Origin: Salibacterium salarium
Lineage (GTDB): Bacteria; Bacillota; Bacilli; Bacillales; Marinococcaceae
NCBI RefSeq assembly: GCF_030813635.1
Contig: NZ_JAUSUM010000001.1
Coordinates: 186,001 to 250,000 of the forward strand
Direction: 5' to 3'
DNA length: 64,000 nucleotides
The translations under genes and the position numbers were made by a program. The notes under the pieces are model-generated. The model had not been told where the DNA came from and ran no database searches. It saw only the letters and a list, made by a program, of their open reading frames with translations. Of the stretch, positions 8,223 through 19,254 are shown one piece after another. How positions within the stretch are numbered: the first letter of the stretch is position 1; the number at the start of each line of letters is the position of its first letter.

Positions 8223-10328
8223 ATGGAAACATTCGTTATGATAAATTGGGCAGCATTTCTAATGGTTACGGGTTACGCAGTCTTTTTGTTCGCAAGGTTA
8301 GTTTATACGAGATATACCTACATTAGATTGGGGAAAAAAGCTGAGTTTGACCAAACAGCAAAGGAACGTTGGGAAGCAGTGAAAACGAACGTATTTGGTC
8401 AAAAAAAATTGTTAAAAGATAAAAAGAGCGGAATCATTCATGTCATGTTCTTTTATGGATTTCTGCTCGTTCAGTTCAGCGCTGTTGATACTATTTGGAA
8501 GGGTCTTGCGATTGGTTCTCATCTGCCATTAGGTCCAGTTTACCCAGTTTTCACCTTATTTCAGGAAATCGTTGTATTTATGATTTTAGCAGCAGTCATA
8601 TGGGCATTTTATCGACGTTATGTGGAAAAATTAGTACGGCTGAAACGGGGATGGAAAGCCGGGCTGGTTCTTATTTTCATCGGTGGATTGATGACATCAA
8701 AGTTAATTGCAAAAGGAATGGAAATGATCTGGCTCGACAAAGGATTCTCTTGGTTTGAACCGATGACTTCAACCATTGCTGCGATAGCATCTTTATTTGG
8801 AACAGAAACGGCGGGGATATTATTCTTTGTATTCTGGTGGGCTCATTTATTGTTCTTGCTCAGCTTTTTAGTCTATGTGCCTCAATCAAAGCATGCTCAT
8901 CTGATTGCAGGACCTGCTAATGTTTGGCTAGGTCGGACACACCCAGTTGGACAGTTGCATTCGATTGATTTTGAAGAGGAAGACAAAGAAGAGTTTGGAG
9001 TCGGTAAAGTAGAAGATTTTAATCAAAAACAATTACTCGATTTATACGCTTGTGTGGAATGCGGGCGTTGTACCAATATGTGTCCGGCGACCGGTTCCGG
9101 AAAAATGTTGTCTCCAATGGATTTGTTGCTGCGGATGCGTGATCACTTAACAGAAAAAGGGGCAGCGGTAACATCTCGTTCTCCATGGTTGCCGGCGTAT
9201 GCATTTGGGAATACGAACGGAAACCAATGGGCTGCGCAAGGTATGGGGGCCAAAGAAGCAGCAGCTAGTTATGATGTTCGCTTAATTGGGGATGTGATTA
9301 CGGAGGAAGAAATTTGGGCTTGTACGACTTGTCGGAATTGTGAGGATCAATGTCCTGTTATGAATGAACACGTGGACAAAATAATTGATTTACGGCGATA
9401 CTTGGTATTAACGGAAGGAAAAATGGATCCTGAGGCACAGCGCGCCATGACGAACATTGAACGCCAAGGGAACCCATGGGGAATTAATCGAAAAGAACGG
9501 GAAAATTGGCGGGATACCCGTGAAGATATCGGTGCGCCTACTGTAAAAGAAGTGAAGAAACAAGAAGGCACGTTTGAATATCTGTTCTTTGTCGGTTCGA
9601 TGGGGTCGTATGATAAGCGAAGCCAAAAAATCGCCCAATCCTTTGCAAAACTAATGAATGAGGCAGGTGTCACCTTTGCAATATTAGGAAATAAAGAGAA
9701 GAATTCTGGAGACACCCCGCGTCGTATTGGCAATGAGTTTCTATTTCAAGAGCTTGCCGCTGCCAATATTAGTGAGTTTGAGAAAAACGGTATCAATAAA
9801 ATAGTGACCATTGACCCTCATGCCTATAATACATTTAAAAATGAATATCCCGAGTTCGGTCTTGAGGGGGTAGAAGTTTATCATCATACAGAACTGTTAG
9901 CGGAGCTTGTTCGTTCTGGTAAACTTACACCGCGTCATGAGGTGAAGGAAACAATCACGTATCACGATTCCTGTTACCTTGGTCGTTACAATCAAGTCTA
10001 TGATCCGCCGCGTGATATTTTAGAATCAATTCCTGGTTTAACGGTAGTGGAGATGGAGCGAAATCGTGAAGACGGCATGTGCTGCGGGGCAGGCGGCGGG
10101 ATGATGTGGATGGAAGAAGAAGCCGGCCAGCGGGTAAACGTCGCCCGTACAGAACAAGCGTTGGAAACGGATTCGTCTATGATTGGAAGTGCCTGTCCCT
10201 ATTGTTTAACGATGATGTCAGATGGCACGAAAGCGAAAGAAGTGGAAGATGATGTAAAGACGATGGACATTGCTGAAATATTGGAGCGTTCCGTTATTGA
10301 TCAGAAAACGGTGCTGACAACACGATAG
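8223..10328 (+). CDS. fadF: FadF-type membrane iron-sulfur oxidoreductase
   Basis: A 701-residue fusion. The first 230 residues hold several membrane helices of the nitrate-reductase-gamma/heme b type. A 4Fe-4S dicluster domain follows, with CVECGRCTNMCP near residue 277 and CTTCRNCEDQCP near 367. Two CCG (heterodisulfide-reductase-like) modules follow, with CYLGRYN near 584 and MCCGAGGG near 619. This is the organisation of B. subtilis FadF (YwjF), thought to pass electrons from acyl-CoA dehydrogenation to the quinone pool. GAAAGGGG lies upstream of the ATG. The FadR operator supports the role. The acyl-CoA dehydrogenase acdA that follows it in B. subtilis is absent here. Confidence 0.92.
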   Translation: METFVMINWAAFLMVTGYAVFLFARLVYTRYTYIRLGKKAEFDQTAKERWEAVKTNVFGQKKLLKDKKSGIIHVMFFYGFLLVQFSAVDTIWKGLAIGSHLPLGPVYPVFTLFQEIVVFMILAAVIWAFYRRYVEKLVRLKRGWKAGLVLIFIGGLMTSKLIAKGMEMIWLDKGFSWFEPMTSTIAAIASLFGTETAGILFFVFWWAHLLFLLSFLVYVPQSKHAHLIAGPANVWLGRTHPVGQLHSIDFEEEDKEEFGVGKVEDFNQKQLLDLYACVECGRCTNMCPATGSGKMLSPMDLLLRMRDHLTEKGAAVTSRSPWLPAYAFGNTNGNQWAAQGMGAKEAAASYDVRLIGDVITEEEIWACTTCRNCEDQCPVMNEHVDKIIDLRRYLVLTEGKMDPEAQRAMTNIERQGNPWGINRKERENWRDTREDIGAPTVKEVKKQEGTFEYLFFVGSMGSYDKRSQKIAQSFAKLMNEAGVTFAILGNKEKNSGDTPRRIGNEFLFQELAAANISEFEKNGINKIVTIDPHAYNTFKNEYPEFGLEGVEVYHHTELLAELVRSGKLTPRHEVKETITYHDSCYLGRYNQVYDPPRDILESIPGLTVVEMERNREDGMCCGAGGGMMWMEEEAGQRVNVARTEQALETDSSMIGSACPYCLTMMSDGTKAKEVEDDVKTMDIAEILERSVIDQKTVLTTR

Positions 10329-10423
10329 CTTGTGATAAATGGTCTTATCTAAAAAACGTTTGATTTTTCGGGTGGAATCAAGTATTTTTGAGGATGAGGA
10401 AAGCGTTTTCTTTAGGCGCAAAC

Positions 10424-10466
10424 AATGCGGAATGAAAGGAGATGACCTTCTTTTTTCCGCATTTTC
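10424..10466 (+). terminator. Hairpin, probable fadF terminator
   Basis: AATGCGGAA pairs perfectly with TTCCGCATT, and inside this AAGG pairs with CCTT. The hairpin lies 95 bases after the fadF stop codon. The tail is only a short T run (TTTTC), so termination strength is uncertain. Confidence 0.5.
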
Positions 10467-10801
10467 ACTTGTTTTAGTAGGCAAGAAACTTTTTAAAATA
10501 GGAAGAAAAGTATATTTTTCGTCTTCCATGCTTAGCGCAAGTACCTAGCCGTCCGGACTGCACGGTTGGTTCAGAGCCTTGTGATACAAAACGACATCTT
10601 ATGTAGGAGAAAGCCGGAATTCGACACTCTGAATCCTTTGAAAAACGCTAGCATAAATAACGCAAATATGTTTATAATGAAAAGTATGATTTTGAAACGT
10701 TACTTTTGCGTTTAGATTTTTCAATAATTAAGGATGTACGAAGAGTTTACCCGTATATCCTAATTAATATGTATAGGTAATGGAAAGGAAGGGTGGAAGC
10801 C
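10467..10801. other. Intergenic region before rpoE
   Basis: About 335 bases with no convincing open frame. In B. subtilis the acyl-CoA dehydrogenase gene acdA occupies this position; I could find no remnant of it. The last 60 bases are AT-rich and probably hold the rpoE promoter, but no consensus pair stands out. Confidence 0.5.
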
Positions 10802-11287
10802 GTGAGCATCTCCGATTATAATGAAGAACAAATCGAAGAAATGTCAGCGATTGAACTGGCCCATATTCTACTGGAAGACGAAAGTAAGCCGTACGATTAT
10901 TCAAGCTTGATTGATCGTATTTCGGATCTCAAAGGATTGGACCAAAATGAGAAAAGAAACCGCCGGACAAAGCTTTTTACGGCCATTAATTTAGACGGAC
11001 GCTTTGTTCATCTAGGTGAAAACCATTGGGGTCTCCGTAACTGGTATCCATTGGATCAAACGGATGAAGATTTAAGTACTACAGTGAAAGCTCCAGCGAA
11101 AAAACAAAATCAGGATGACGGCCTAGATGATTTTGGTGACGAAGACTTTGATGATGACTTTGAAGATATTGAAGATGAATTAGACGAATTATCGCATGAA
11201 GAAAATGCAGAAGATGAAGAAAAAACAAAACCGTTGGGCGGGTTTGATTCAGACGTCCCAGAAACATCGGACGATGACACGTACTAA
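10802..11287 (+). CDS. rpoE: RNA polymerase delta subunit
   Basis: A 161-residue delta factor of Gram-positive RNA polymerase, which promotes core recycling and RNA release and modulates promoter selectivity. The N-terminal winged-helix (HARE-HTH) domain, about residues 1-90, includes IELAHILLED, LDGRFVHLGENHWGLR and a NWYPLDQ end. The C-terminal third is a disordered acidic tail of Asp/Glu. It starts at GTG 10802, 8 nt after GGAAGGG; a GTG at 10793 abuts that site and is unlikely. It directly precedes the pyrG promoter, as in B. subtilis. Confidence 0.95.
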   Translation: MSISDYNEEQIEEMSAIELAHILLEDESKPYDYSSLIDRISDLKGLDQNEKRNRRTKLFTAINLDGRFVHLGENHWGLRNWYPLDQTDEDLSTTVKAPAKKQNQDDGLDDFGDEDFDDDFEDIEDELDELSHEENAEDEEKTKPLGGFDSDVPETSDDDTY

Positions 11288-11300
11288 GCTTTTTTCGTAC

Positions 11301-11342
11301 TTGACTTTTAAAAAAAGCCTCGGTAAAATCATTTTTGGGCTT
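11301..11342 (+). promoter_or_regulatory. pyrG promoter with GGGCT start
   Basis: TTGACT at 11301-11306 and TAAAAT at 11324-11329 are separated by exactly 17 bases. Eight bases later the initially transcribed sequence is GGGCTT at 11337. In B. subtilis, pyrG transcripts start with GGGC, and when CTP is scarce polymerase slips and adds extra G residues. The same layout here supports CTP-sensed control. Confidence 0.8.
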
Positions 11343-11393
11343 AAACAAATATCTATTTTATATATGTTTATAATATATAAGACAAACGTAAAA

Positions 11394-11441
11394 CGAAAGT
11401 GCGCCCCCTTCCGAGGGTGTGGTGTCACTTTTGTTTTTTTT
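11394..11441 (+). terminator. pyrG leader attenuator
   Basis: CGAAAGTG pairs with CACTTTTG and an inner GC-rich stem (CCCT with AGGG and further C-G pairs) makes a strong hairpin followed by T7. It lies in the leader 55 bases after the GGGCT start and 66 bases before the pyrG ATG. Its 5' arm contains the pyrimidine run CCCCCTTCC, which could pair with a poly-G-extended 5' end and prevent termination, the known pyrG antitermination mechanism. Confidence 0.75.
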
Positions 11442-11474
11442 ATGAAAATACCAGTACTTCAAGTGCTTTGTTGA

Positions 11475-13109
<1,635 letters not shown>

Positions 13110-13113
13110 CAGG

Positions 13114-13147
13114 AAAAAGAGCGGATCTCGCATCCGCTCTTTTTTTA
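13114..13147 (+). terminator. pyrG terminator
   Basis: AAAGAGCGGAT and ATCCGCTCTTT form an 11-bp stem with a 5-nt loop and a T7 tail, immediately after the pyrG stop codon. Confidence 0.9.
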
Positions 13148-13527
13148 TGTATAAAATGTGGAGTTTTTTGCGAAAGTGAAGCTGAGGACATCCTCGTAAA
13201 AAAAGTCGGATGTGAAAATCAACAGGTCAGTGGTTTGAACGGCGCGCGGCGATTTTCGTAGCAGAAACGAAGAGTAGAGAAGCTGCGGCGGACATTTAAT
13301 CCGTTATTTGACTTGTTTCTCACCATTATTCCTTTTCCAACCAAAATAACGAAACAAATGTCCTTCCACCTCGAAAAATAATAGTTCTTTAACTAGATAA
13401 TATAAAATGTCGACGTTTTCGGGGCCAGCTCAAATCCACACGAACGCCTACAGGACGAAGGTCCATTCGGTGTTGCCTCAGGACGTGGCGTTCTTAGCCG
13501 AACTTCCATTATTCAGGGCACTTGCGC
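13148..13527. repeat. Non-coding region with dispersed repeat fragment (family R1)
   Basis: About 380 bases without a gene. The part from about 13395 to 13525 carries AAAATGTCGACGTTTTCGGGGCCA, AGGACGTGGCGTTCTTAGC and GAACTTCC-ATTCAGGGC, which echo the fragments near 5350, 33315 and 49225. The first 240 bases show nothing recognisable. Confidence 0.4.
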
Positions 13528-14052
13528 TCAATCAAGTTCTTCTAACATTTCCCTCATATTCATAAATAAAAGCTGACCGGCAAATAGAGTGCATAGTGCG
13601 GATGGAGATCCCATACGATTGCCATCTGCATCAGGGACAATGCCGCCCCTAACATGGGTGTGAAGCCAAACATCGGTCGGTTCAAGTTCTACTTCACCGT
13701 CTCCCTCTGCATATGGGGCAATGACGACAACGGGAACTTCTTTTTCTTTTAAATCTGTTACGATCGTAGTCAACGATTCTCCTTTTTCTGCTAGGACGAG
13801 AACTCTATCGTTAGAGTTAGGGAGTGTTGGTCCACTGTTTTGGAGCACTTTTGTTCCGGCCGGGGCATCAGGATGTGAGGCGAGTGTAATTGCGTTTCCT
13901 TCCATGGAAGCTGTCCCGCTGATCCATAACGTTCCTGTTCCACCGGGGCCTTGGGCTAACAGACGGCTTCCATCCTCAACCGCTTCCTCTTCTTCCAAAA
14001 CTTTATTAAAAACACCTTGTAATTGGGTTGCAAATACTTTCAAGGTTGTCAC
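13528..14052 (-). CDS. ywjG: DUF2529 family protein (YwjG)
   Basis: A 174-residue cytosolic protein of the DUF2529 family, found between pyrG and spo0F in Bacillus. Visible landmarks are the Gly-rich RLLAQGPGGTGTLWISG segment, a strand-like DRVLVLAEKGES and the turn VWLHTHVRGGIVP, which give it an SIS-like nucleotide/sugar fold appearance. The reverse orientation, divergent from spo0F, and an AAGGGGTGA-type site before the ATG support the start. The function is unknown. The acidic composition matches its neighbours. Confidence 0.8.
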   Translation of the reverse strand: MTTLKVFATQLQGVFNKVLEEEEAVEDGSRLLAQGPGGTGTLWISGTASMEGNAITLASHPDAPAGTKVLQNSGPTLPNSNDRVLVLAEKGESLTTIVTDLKEKEVPVVVIAPYAEGDGEVELEPTDVWLHTHVRGGIVPDADGNRMGSPSALCTLFAGQLLFMNMREMLEELD

Positions 14053-14229
14053 CCCTTTCTAGAAAATCAATCTATCCCATATTATAGATGATATACGACA
14101 TTTTTTGAAAAAAATAAAAATCACTTCAAAACTTTAGAAGGAAAAAAGAAGATAAATATGGAAGAATTTAAGGCGGGATGGTGACGACTTGATAATGAAG
14201 GGCTTTTTGAAAAAGGGAGGGGGATGTAT

Positions 14230-14592
14230 GTGCGTAAAGTTTTAATTGTAGATGATCAATATGGTATAAGAGTGCTATTAAAAGAAATACTGCAAAAAGA
14301 TGGGTATAAAATAATGGAAGCTTCTAATGGCATTCAAGCCTTAGATATATTAGAAAAAGAAGAGCCTGACTTGATGCTCTTAGATATGAAAATACCTGGA
14401 ATGGACGGCGTTGAAATTTTGCAGGAACGGGAAAATAAACAGTTGTCTGTTCATACAAAGGTTATGTTAATGACAGCTTATGGAGAGTTGAACATGATGA
14501 ATGAAGCTCAAAAATTAGGTGCTTCTACCTATATATCTAAACCGTTTGATATAGATGAAGTAAGAAATAAAATCGAGAACCAGCTATCTTAA
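14230..14592 (+). CDS. spo0F: Sporulation phosphorelay response regulator Spo0F
   Basis: A single-domain receiver of about 120 residues, the intermediate of the sporulation phosphorelay (KinA-E to Spo0F to Spo0B to Spo0A). It shows VLIVDDQYGIRVLL, LLDMKIPGMDG with the phosphorylated Asp, MTAYGE and the conserved Lys in SKPFDIDE. These segments are nearly those of B. subtilis Spo0F, and there is no output domain. GGAGG at 14216-14220 is 3 nt from an ATG at 14224 and 9 nt from GTG 14230; I prefer the GTG. With the ATG, the Asp would be residue 54 as in B. subtilis, so the start remains open. Confidence 0.95.
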   Translation: MRKVLIVDDQYGIRVLLKEILQKDGYKIMEASNGIQALDILEKEEPDLMLLDMKIPGMDGVEILQERENKQLSVHTKVMLMTAYGELNMMNEAQKLGASTYISKPFDIDEVRNKIENQLS

Positions 14593-14679
14593 CACTTTTC
14601 ACACTTTATTAAAGAAATTGAAATAAATAGAGCATGTTTTAACTTTTCCGTTCTGTGTAGGTGAAAATATTTTATGATG

Positions 14680-14688
14680 TGCTATAAT
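14680..14688 (+). promoter_or_regulatory. Extended -10 promoter for fbaA
   Basis: TGCTATAAT is an extended -10 element with a perfect TATAAT at 14683-14688. No good -35 is present at the right distance. It leaves a leader of about 150 nt before fbaA in which I see no named motif. Confidence 0.5.
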
Positions 14689-14845
14689 GAATCAAGAAAC
14701 TAATGGAGAATACTATTTGTGCCTTGTTACATAAGTGACGCTTTCCTCAACGTCGCAAAAGAATCGGAAAACCGAACAGGTGTCTTTCGAGGTGCTGAAT
14801 GAATTATTCCATTAAGTCATTATATATTTTAAGGAGGATTTTTTA

Positions 14846-15709
14846 ATGCCATTGGTATCAATGAAAGAAATGCTGGACGAGGCAAAAGCGAACGGCTATG
14901 CTATCGGGCAGTATAACTTGAATAACATGGAATTCATTCAAGGTATCCTGCAAGCGGCAGAAGAAGAAAAATCACCGCTTATTTGCGGAGTATCTGAAGG
15001 GGCAGCTCGTTACATGGGCGGCTTTAAACCAGTCGTAGATATGGTAACATCATTTATGGAAGCTTATAATGTTACTGTACCTGTAGCTATCCATCTCGAC
15101 CATGGTTCTAGTTTCGAGAAGTGTGTTGAAGCAATCCGTGCTGGATTCACTTCTGTTATGATTGATGGTTCTCACTATCCACTTGAAGAAAATATTGCTT
15201 TAACAAAACGTGTAGTAGAAGTGGCGCATTCTGTCGGCGTTTCTGTTGAAGCAGAACTTGGTAGAATTGGTGGACAAGAAGATGACGTTGTCGTTGAAGA
15301 TGCAGAAGCGGCTTACGCTATTCCATCTGAATGTAAAGAATTAGTTGAGCAAACAGGTGTTGATTGTTTTGCTCCGGCTCTTGGATCCGTCCATGGTCCT
15401 TATAAGGGAGAGCCGAATCTCGGATTTGATCGTATGAAAGAAATCGATAGCTTTGCCGGAATTCCTCTTGTTCTCCATGGTGGAACAGGAATCCCTGCTG
15501 ACGATGTTCAAAAAGCAATCGGTTATGGTCACGCAAAAATCAATGTAAACACAGAAAGTCAGATTTCTTCTGCAGCAGCTGTCCGTAAAACATTGGACGA
15601 AAAGCCGGAACTTTATGATCCACGTAAGTATCTTGGCCCGGCTCGCGATGCAGTGAAAGAAACAGTAAAAGCAAAAATGCAAGAATTCGGTTCTTCAAAC
15701 CGCGCTTAA
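14846..15709 (+). CDS. fbaA: Class II fructose-1,6-bisphosphate aldolase
   Basis: A 287-residue zinc-dependent aldolase of glycolysis and gluconeogenesis, cleaving fructose-1,6-bisphosphate to DHAP and glyceraldehyde-3-phosphate. Diagnostic segments are [11 protein letters not shown], the catalytic/zinc region [24 protein letters not shown], the second zinc His in VHGPYKG, and [10 protein letters not shown]. The length matches the Bacillus enzyme. AAGGAGG lies 9 nt before the ATG. It is followed by a hairpin and the transaldolase-family gene, as in B. subtilis. Confidence 0.96.
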   Translation: MPLVSMKEMLDEAKANGYAIGQYNLNNMEFIQGILQAAEEEKSPLICGVSEGAARYMGGFKPVVDMVTSFMEAYNVTVPVAIHLDHGSSFEKCVEAIRAGFTSVMIDGSHYPLEENIALTKRVVEVAHSVGVSVEAELGRIGGQEDDVVVEDAEAAYAIPSECKELVEQTGVDCFAPALGSVHGPYKGEPNLGFDRMKEIDSFAGIPLVLHGGTGIPADDVQKAIGYGHAKINVNTESQISSAAAVRKTLDEKPELYDPRKYLGPARDAVKETVKAKMQEFGSSNRA

Positions 15710-15728
15710 TGCAGTAAATCATCCTAAA

Positions 15729-15779
15729 GAAGAGTTAATAGAACGCACCAGTTTTTTCTGTTGCGTCTGTTAACTCTTC
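15729..15779 (+). terminator. Hairpin between fbaA and transaldolase gene
   Basis: GAAGAGTTAA pairs with TTAACTCTTC, and further in ACGCA pairs with TGCGT, giving a long stem. The tail CCTTTATAA has few T residues, so it may be a partial terminator or an mRNA-stabilising structure rather than a full stop. Confidence 0.5.
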
Positions 15780-15822
15780 CCTTTATAAGGAAAAATTTTG
15801 TTCATTCGGGAGGACTAAGAAT

Positions 15823-16461
15823 ATGAAATTTTTCATTGATTCGGCCAATCTTGAACAGATACATGAAGCGCATGAATTAGGAGTATTGTCTGGTGTGACA
15901 ACAAACCCAAGCTTAGTAGCCAAAGAAGGTGCTGACTTTCAAGAACGATTGAAAGAGATTACTCGTTTTGTAAAAGGGTCAGTCAGTGCGGAAGTCATTT
16001 CGACAGAAGCATCCGGTATGATAACCGAAGGGCGTGAGTTGGCTGAGATTGCTCCGAATATTACGGTTAAAGTACCGATGACGTTAGAAGGGTTGAAAGC
16101 GGTTAAGACGTTATCTGAGGAAAATATTGATACAAATGTAACGCTCGTCTTTTCATCTGTTCAGGCTTTACTAGCGGCTCGAGCTGGGGCTTCTTATGTA
16201 TCCCCGTTTTTAGGCCGTTTAGATGATATCGGCCACAATGGACTTGACTTAATTAGTGAAATATCAGAAATTTTCAACGAACACGGACTTGATACACAAA
16301 TCATAGCCGCATCGGTTCGTCATCCGCTTCATGTGTCTGAGTCTGCTAGAAGAGGTGCGCATATTGCAACGGTTCCATTAAAGGTCATTCATCAACTTGT
16401 TAAGCACCCATTAACGGATCAAGGTATTGAAAAATTTCTTAGTGATTGGGAAAACCGCTAG
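15823..16461 (+). CDS. tal: Transaldolase-like protein (TalC/Fsa subfamily)
   Basis: 212 residues, the short TalC-type class I aldolase fold rather than the long classical transaldolase. It opens with [12 protein letters not shown] and has [14 protein letters not shown]. The Schiff-base Lys is in [11 protein letters not shown] near residue 85, and [15 protein letters not shown] follows. It acts in the non-oxidative pentose-phosphate pathway, or as fructose-6-phosphate aldolase; the sequence alone does not separate these. GGGAGGAC precedes the ATG. The context fbaA-tal-murA-glpX is the B. subtilis ywjH neighbourhood. Confidence 0.92.
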   Translation: MKFFIDSANLEQIHEAHELGVLSGVTTNPSLVAKEGADFQERLKEITRFVKGSVSAEVISTEASGMITEGRELAEIAPNITVKVPMTLEGLKAVKTLSEENIDTNVTLVFSSVQALLAARAGASYVSPFLGRLDDIGHNGLDLISEISEIFNEHGLDTQIIAASVRHPLHVSESARRGAHIATVPLKVIHQLVKHPLTDQGIEKFLSDWENR

Positions 16462-16535
16462 TCTTCTTTGTTGATACTTGCTTGTTTTCGAATGAACAAT
16501 CTTGTCATGTCTAGTTAAAACGGAGGTTGTCTATA

Positions 16536-16598
16536 ATGAAAGAGATCCTTCATATAACGAAGCAGTATAACATCAAAAGACAAAGGACGAGGAAGTGA
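16536..16598 (+). CDS. Short upstream ORF before murA (20 residues)
   Basis: An ATG at 16536 follows CGGAGGT with a 9-nt gap, an ideal ribosome site, and encodes 20 residues ([20 protein letters not shown]) before TGA at 16596-16598. The end of the frame contains the GAGGAAGTGA that serves as ribosome site of murA, whose ATG is 7 bases past the stop codon. Translation would therefore reach into the murA initiation region. It may be a leader peptide or a coupling device. I know of no family; no homologue check was possible. Confidence 0.45.
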   Translation: MKEILHITKQYNIKRQRTRK

Positions 16599-16605
16599 AA
16601 CGCTC

Positions 16606-17892
16606 ATGGAAAAGTTGATGGTTGAAGGAGGACATCCTTTAAATGGGAAAATACATATCAGCGGAGCGAAAAACAGCGCTGTCGCGTTGATTCCTGCAGC
16701 CATCCTTGCAGAATCAAATGTATCTATTGAAAATCTCCCGAAAATTTCAGACGTGGAAACGCTCGCATCGCTGCTTGAAGATATAGGAGCAACGGTCTCT
16801 CATGATGGAACAAAAATGCATATTAACCCGGAAAGGGTAACTCCAATGCCTTTACCTAACGGCCGAGTGAAAACATTAAGAGCTTCTTACTATATGATGG
16901 GGGCAATGCTTGGGAAATTTAAACGCGCTGCCATCGGTTTACCGGGAGGATGCAACCTTGGACCTCGCCCTATCGATCAGCATATAAAAGGTTTTGAAGC
17001 CCTTGGAGCGAAAGTGACAAACGAGCATGGGGCTATCTATTTGAGAGCAGAGAAACTGGTAGGAGCTCGAATTTATCTTGACGTGGTAAGTGTTGGAGCA
17101 ACTATTAATATTATGCTTGCAGCTGTGAAAGCAGAAGGTCGTACAACGATAGAAAATGCAGCTAAGGAACCTGAAATTATTGATGTTGCTACGTTACTTA
17201 CGAGCATGGGAGCAAAAATTAAAGGTGTTGGTACCAATGTGATTCGAATTGACGGCGTAGAGGAATTGAGTGGCTGCGCTCATTCCATTATCCCGGATAG
17301 AATCGAAGCAGGGACGTATATGATAGCAGCTGCGGCAATGGGTCGTGAAGTGCTTATCGATCATATTATTCCAGACCATGTCGAATCTCTCATTGCTAAA
17401 TTAAGAGAAATGGGAGTTCACATTGAGACCAAAGGAGAGCAGATGATTATCGGAACCTCTCCGGAGCTAACAAGTATTGATATCAAAACGCTTGTCTACC
17501 CGGGATTTGCCACTGATTTACAACAACCGATTACGGCCTTGTTAACAAGTGCTCAAGGAACGAGCATGGTAACTGACACGATTTATAACGCGCGATTTAA
17601 ACACGTCGATGAGCTCCGTCGAATGGGTGCTGACATTAAAGTAGAAGGTCGCTCCGCTTTAATAAATGGAAAAGCTTCTCTACAAGGTGCGAAAGTGAAG
17701 GCAAGCGACCTACGAGCCGGTGCTGCGCTTGTTATTGCTTCTTTAATGGCAGAAGGAGTGACAGAAATTACAGGGTTGGAGCATATCGATCGAGGTTATG
17801 AGGATCTTGAAGAAAAGTTATTGGATTTAGGAGCAAACGTCTGGAGAGAAGATCTTAGTATAGAAGAAGTGGAACAAGTAAGAAGTTCGTAA
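16606..17892 (+). CDS. murZ: UDP-N-acetylglucosamine 1-carboxyvinyltransferase (first copy, MurZ/MurAB type)
   Basis: 428 residues. Transfers enolpyruvate from PEP to UDP-GlcNAc, the first committed step of peptidoglycan synthesis, in the cytosol. It has the EPSP-synthase-like double domain, the substrate-binding [13 protein letters not shown] at the start, the catalytic Cys116 in [11 protein letters not shown], and the late [15 protein letters not shown]. Cys116 predicts fosfomycin sensitivity. Position between tal and glpX identifies it as the MurAB/MurZ paralog; the other copy is at 45234. The ribosome site overlaps the preceding 20-residue frame. Confidence 0.95.
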   Translation: MEKLMVEGGHPLNGKIHISGAKNSAVALIPAAILAESNVSIENLPKISDVETLASLLEDIGATVSHDGTKMHINPERVTPMPLPNGRVKTLRASYYMMGAMLGKFKRAAIGLPGGCNLGPRPIDQHIKGFEALGAKVTNEHGAIYLRAEKLVGARIYLDVVSVGATINIMLAAVKAEGRTTIENAAKEPEIIDVATLLTSMGAKIKGVGTNVIRIDGVEELSGCAHSIIPDRIEAGTYMIAAAAMGREVLIDHIIPDHVESLIAKLREMGVHIETKGEQMIIGTSPELTSIDIKTLVYPGFATDLQQPITALLTSAQGTSMVTDTIYNARFKHVDELRRMGADIKVEGRSALINGKASLQGAKVKASDLRAGAALVIASLMAEGVTEITGLEHIDRGYEDLEEKLLDLGANVWREDLSIEEVEQVRSS

Positions 17893-17916
17893 GCATGAAT
17901 GTATGGGAGGGGAAGA

Positions 17917-18888
17917 ATGATGGAAAGAAGTTTATCCATGGAACTGGTTCGTGTGACAGAGGCAGCTGCACTATCTTCTGCGCGTTGGATGGGTCGCGGA
18001 AAAAAGGAAGAAGCGGATGATGCTGCGACGACTGCAATGAGAGATGTGTTTGATACAATTCCGATGACAGGAACCGTCGTCATTGGTGAAGGAGAAAAAG
18101 ATGAAGCACCGATGCTTTACATAGGAGAGAAGCTAGGAACAGACGGCGGTCCAGTTGTAGATGTCGCCGTTGACCCAGTAGAAGGAACAAATATTGTTGC
18201 CAATGGGATGGAGAATGCTCTTTCCGTTATAGCCATTGCGGATCAAGGTAATTTGTTAAATGCACCGGATATGTATATGGAAAAAATTGCAGTAGGTCCT
18301 GAAGCTGTAGGTAAAATAGATATTAATGCCCCAGTAATCGAAAACCTGCAGGCTGTTGCTAATGCAAAAGGGAAAGATGTGGAGGATGTTGTCGTTACGA
18401 TGTTGAATCGAGAACGTCACTCCACCATTATACAAGAAGTAAGAGCGGCGGGAGCACGAATCAAGTTTATACAAGAAGGCGATGTTGCCGGCGCCATTAA
18501 TACAGCTTTTGATGAAACAGGGATTGATATTCTGCTCGGTTCCGGAGGGGCACCGGAAGGCGTATTATCAGCAGTTGGTTTAAAATGTCTAGGTGGAGAA
18601 CAACAAGGGAAGTTGTTGCCAAAAGATGCTGAAGAACAAGCTCGTTGTGAGAAAATGGGTATAGCAGACGTTTCCCGTGTTTTATACATGGAGGATATGG
18701 TCGGTGGAGACGATGCCATCTTTGCTGCAACAGGTGTAACGGATGGAGATTTGTTGCAAGGGGTTCATTATAAAGGAGCAAATGCGACGACACAATCATT
18801 AGTCATGCGAGCCAAATCAGGAACCGTTCGTTTTGTGGATGGTAAGCATAATGTGAAAATGAAGCCGGAATTTGTCATTAAGCCCTAG
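17917..18888 (+). CDS. glpX: Class II fructose-1,6-bisphosphatase
   Basis: 323 residues (B. subtilis GlpX is 321). A Mg/Mn-dependent gluconeogenic phosphatase of the lithium-sensitive sugar phosphatase fold. Metal-binding segments are [14 protein letters not shown] and [25 protein letters not shown] is the family loop. GGGAGGGG at 17905-17912 selects the ATG at 17917 or 17920 over an earlier ATG at 17899 that lies before it. It lies 24 bases after murZ and is probably in the same transcript, ended by the following terminator. Confidence 0.94.
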   Translation: MMERSLSMELVRVTEAAALSSARWMGRGKKEEADDAATTAMRDVFDTIPMTGTVVIGEGEKDEAPMLYIGEKLGTDGGPVVDVAVDPVEGTNIVANGMENALSVIAIADQGNLLNAPDMYMEKIAVGPEAVGKIDINAPVIENLQAVANAKGKDVEDVVVTMLNRERHSTIIQEVRAAGARIKFIQEGDVAGAINTAFDETGIDILLGSGGAPEGVLSAVGLKCLGGEQQGKLLPKDAEEQARCEKMGIADVSRVLYMEDMVGGDDAIFAATGVTDGDLLQGVHYKGANATTQSLVMRAKSGTVRFVDGKHNVKMKPEFVIKP

Positions 18889-18902
18889 AAAAAGGAAAGT
18901 GC

Positions 18903-18945
18903 CGAAAAAGCTGCTTTTCCCTGATAAAGGCAGCTTTTTCGACAT
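18903..18945 (+). terminator. glpX terminator
   Basis: CGAAAAAGCTGC and GCAGCTTTTTCG form a perfect 12-bp stem with a 15-nt loop. The T run lies within the 3' arm. Confidence 0.8.
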
Positions 18946-19254
18946 TTAAAAAGAAAACGCATGTTCTCTTCTCATTTCCGTATAATTTAGTATTGCTATC
19001 CAACAAAAAAAGTGTTTACAATAAGTGATAGACGGGAAATAGAAATAGATAAAGATGATGATTCATTGTTATCCCCCTCTTAAAATGTCCGGTATGATGA
19101 AAGAATACACAAACCTGGACCACCATTCCCACTCCTATGAAGAAAACGTAGTATGAAACAGGTTATACCAATCCCTATCCGTATGTGATTCACACAACAA
19201 CAAAAAGAAATAGAACATGATATAGTTGAAAAAGCAGAAAAGTGGTGACGATTT
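18946..19254. other. Intergenic region and rho leader
   Basis: About 310 bases without a gene. It must hold the rho promoter and leader, but no strong -35/-10 pair or hairpin was found. Rho often autoregulates through its leader in bacteria; nothing in the sequence proves that here. Confidence 0.4.

Noticed and set aside
14137-14169. A sigma-H promoter for spo0F (GAAGGAAAA and GAAGAATTT)
   Set aside because: Both hexamer-like elements fit the consensus but are 15 bases apart, where 11-12 is expected.
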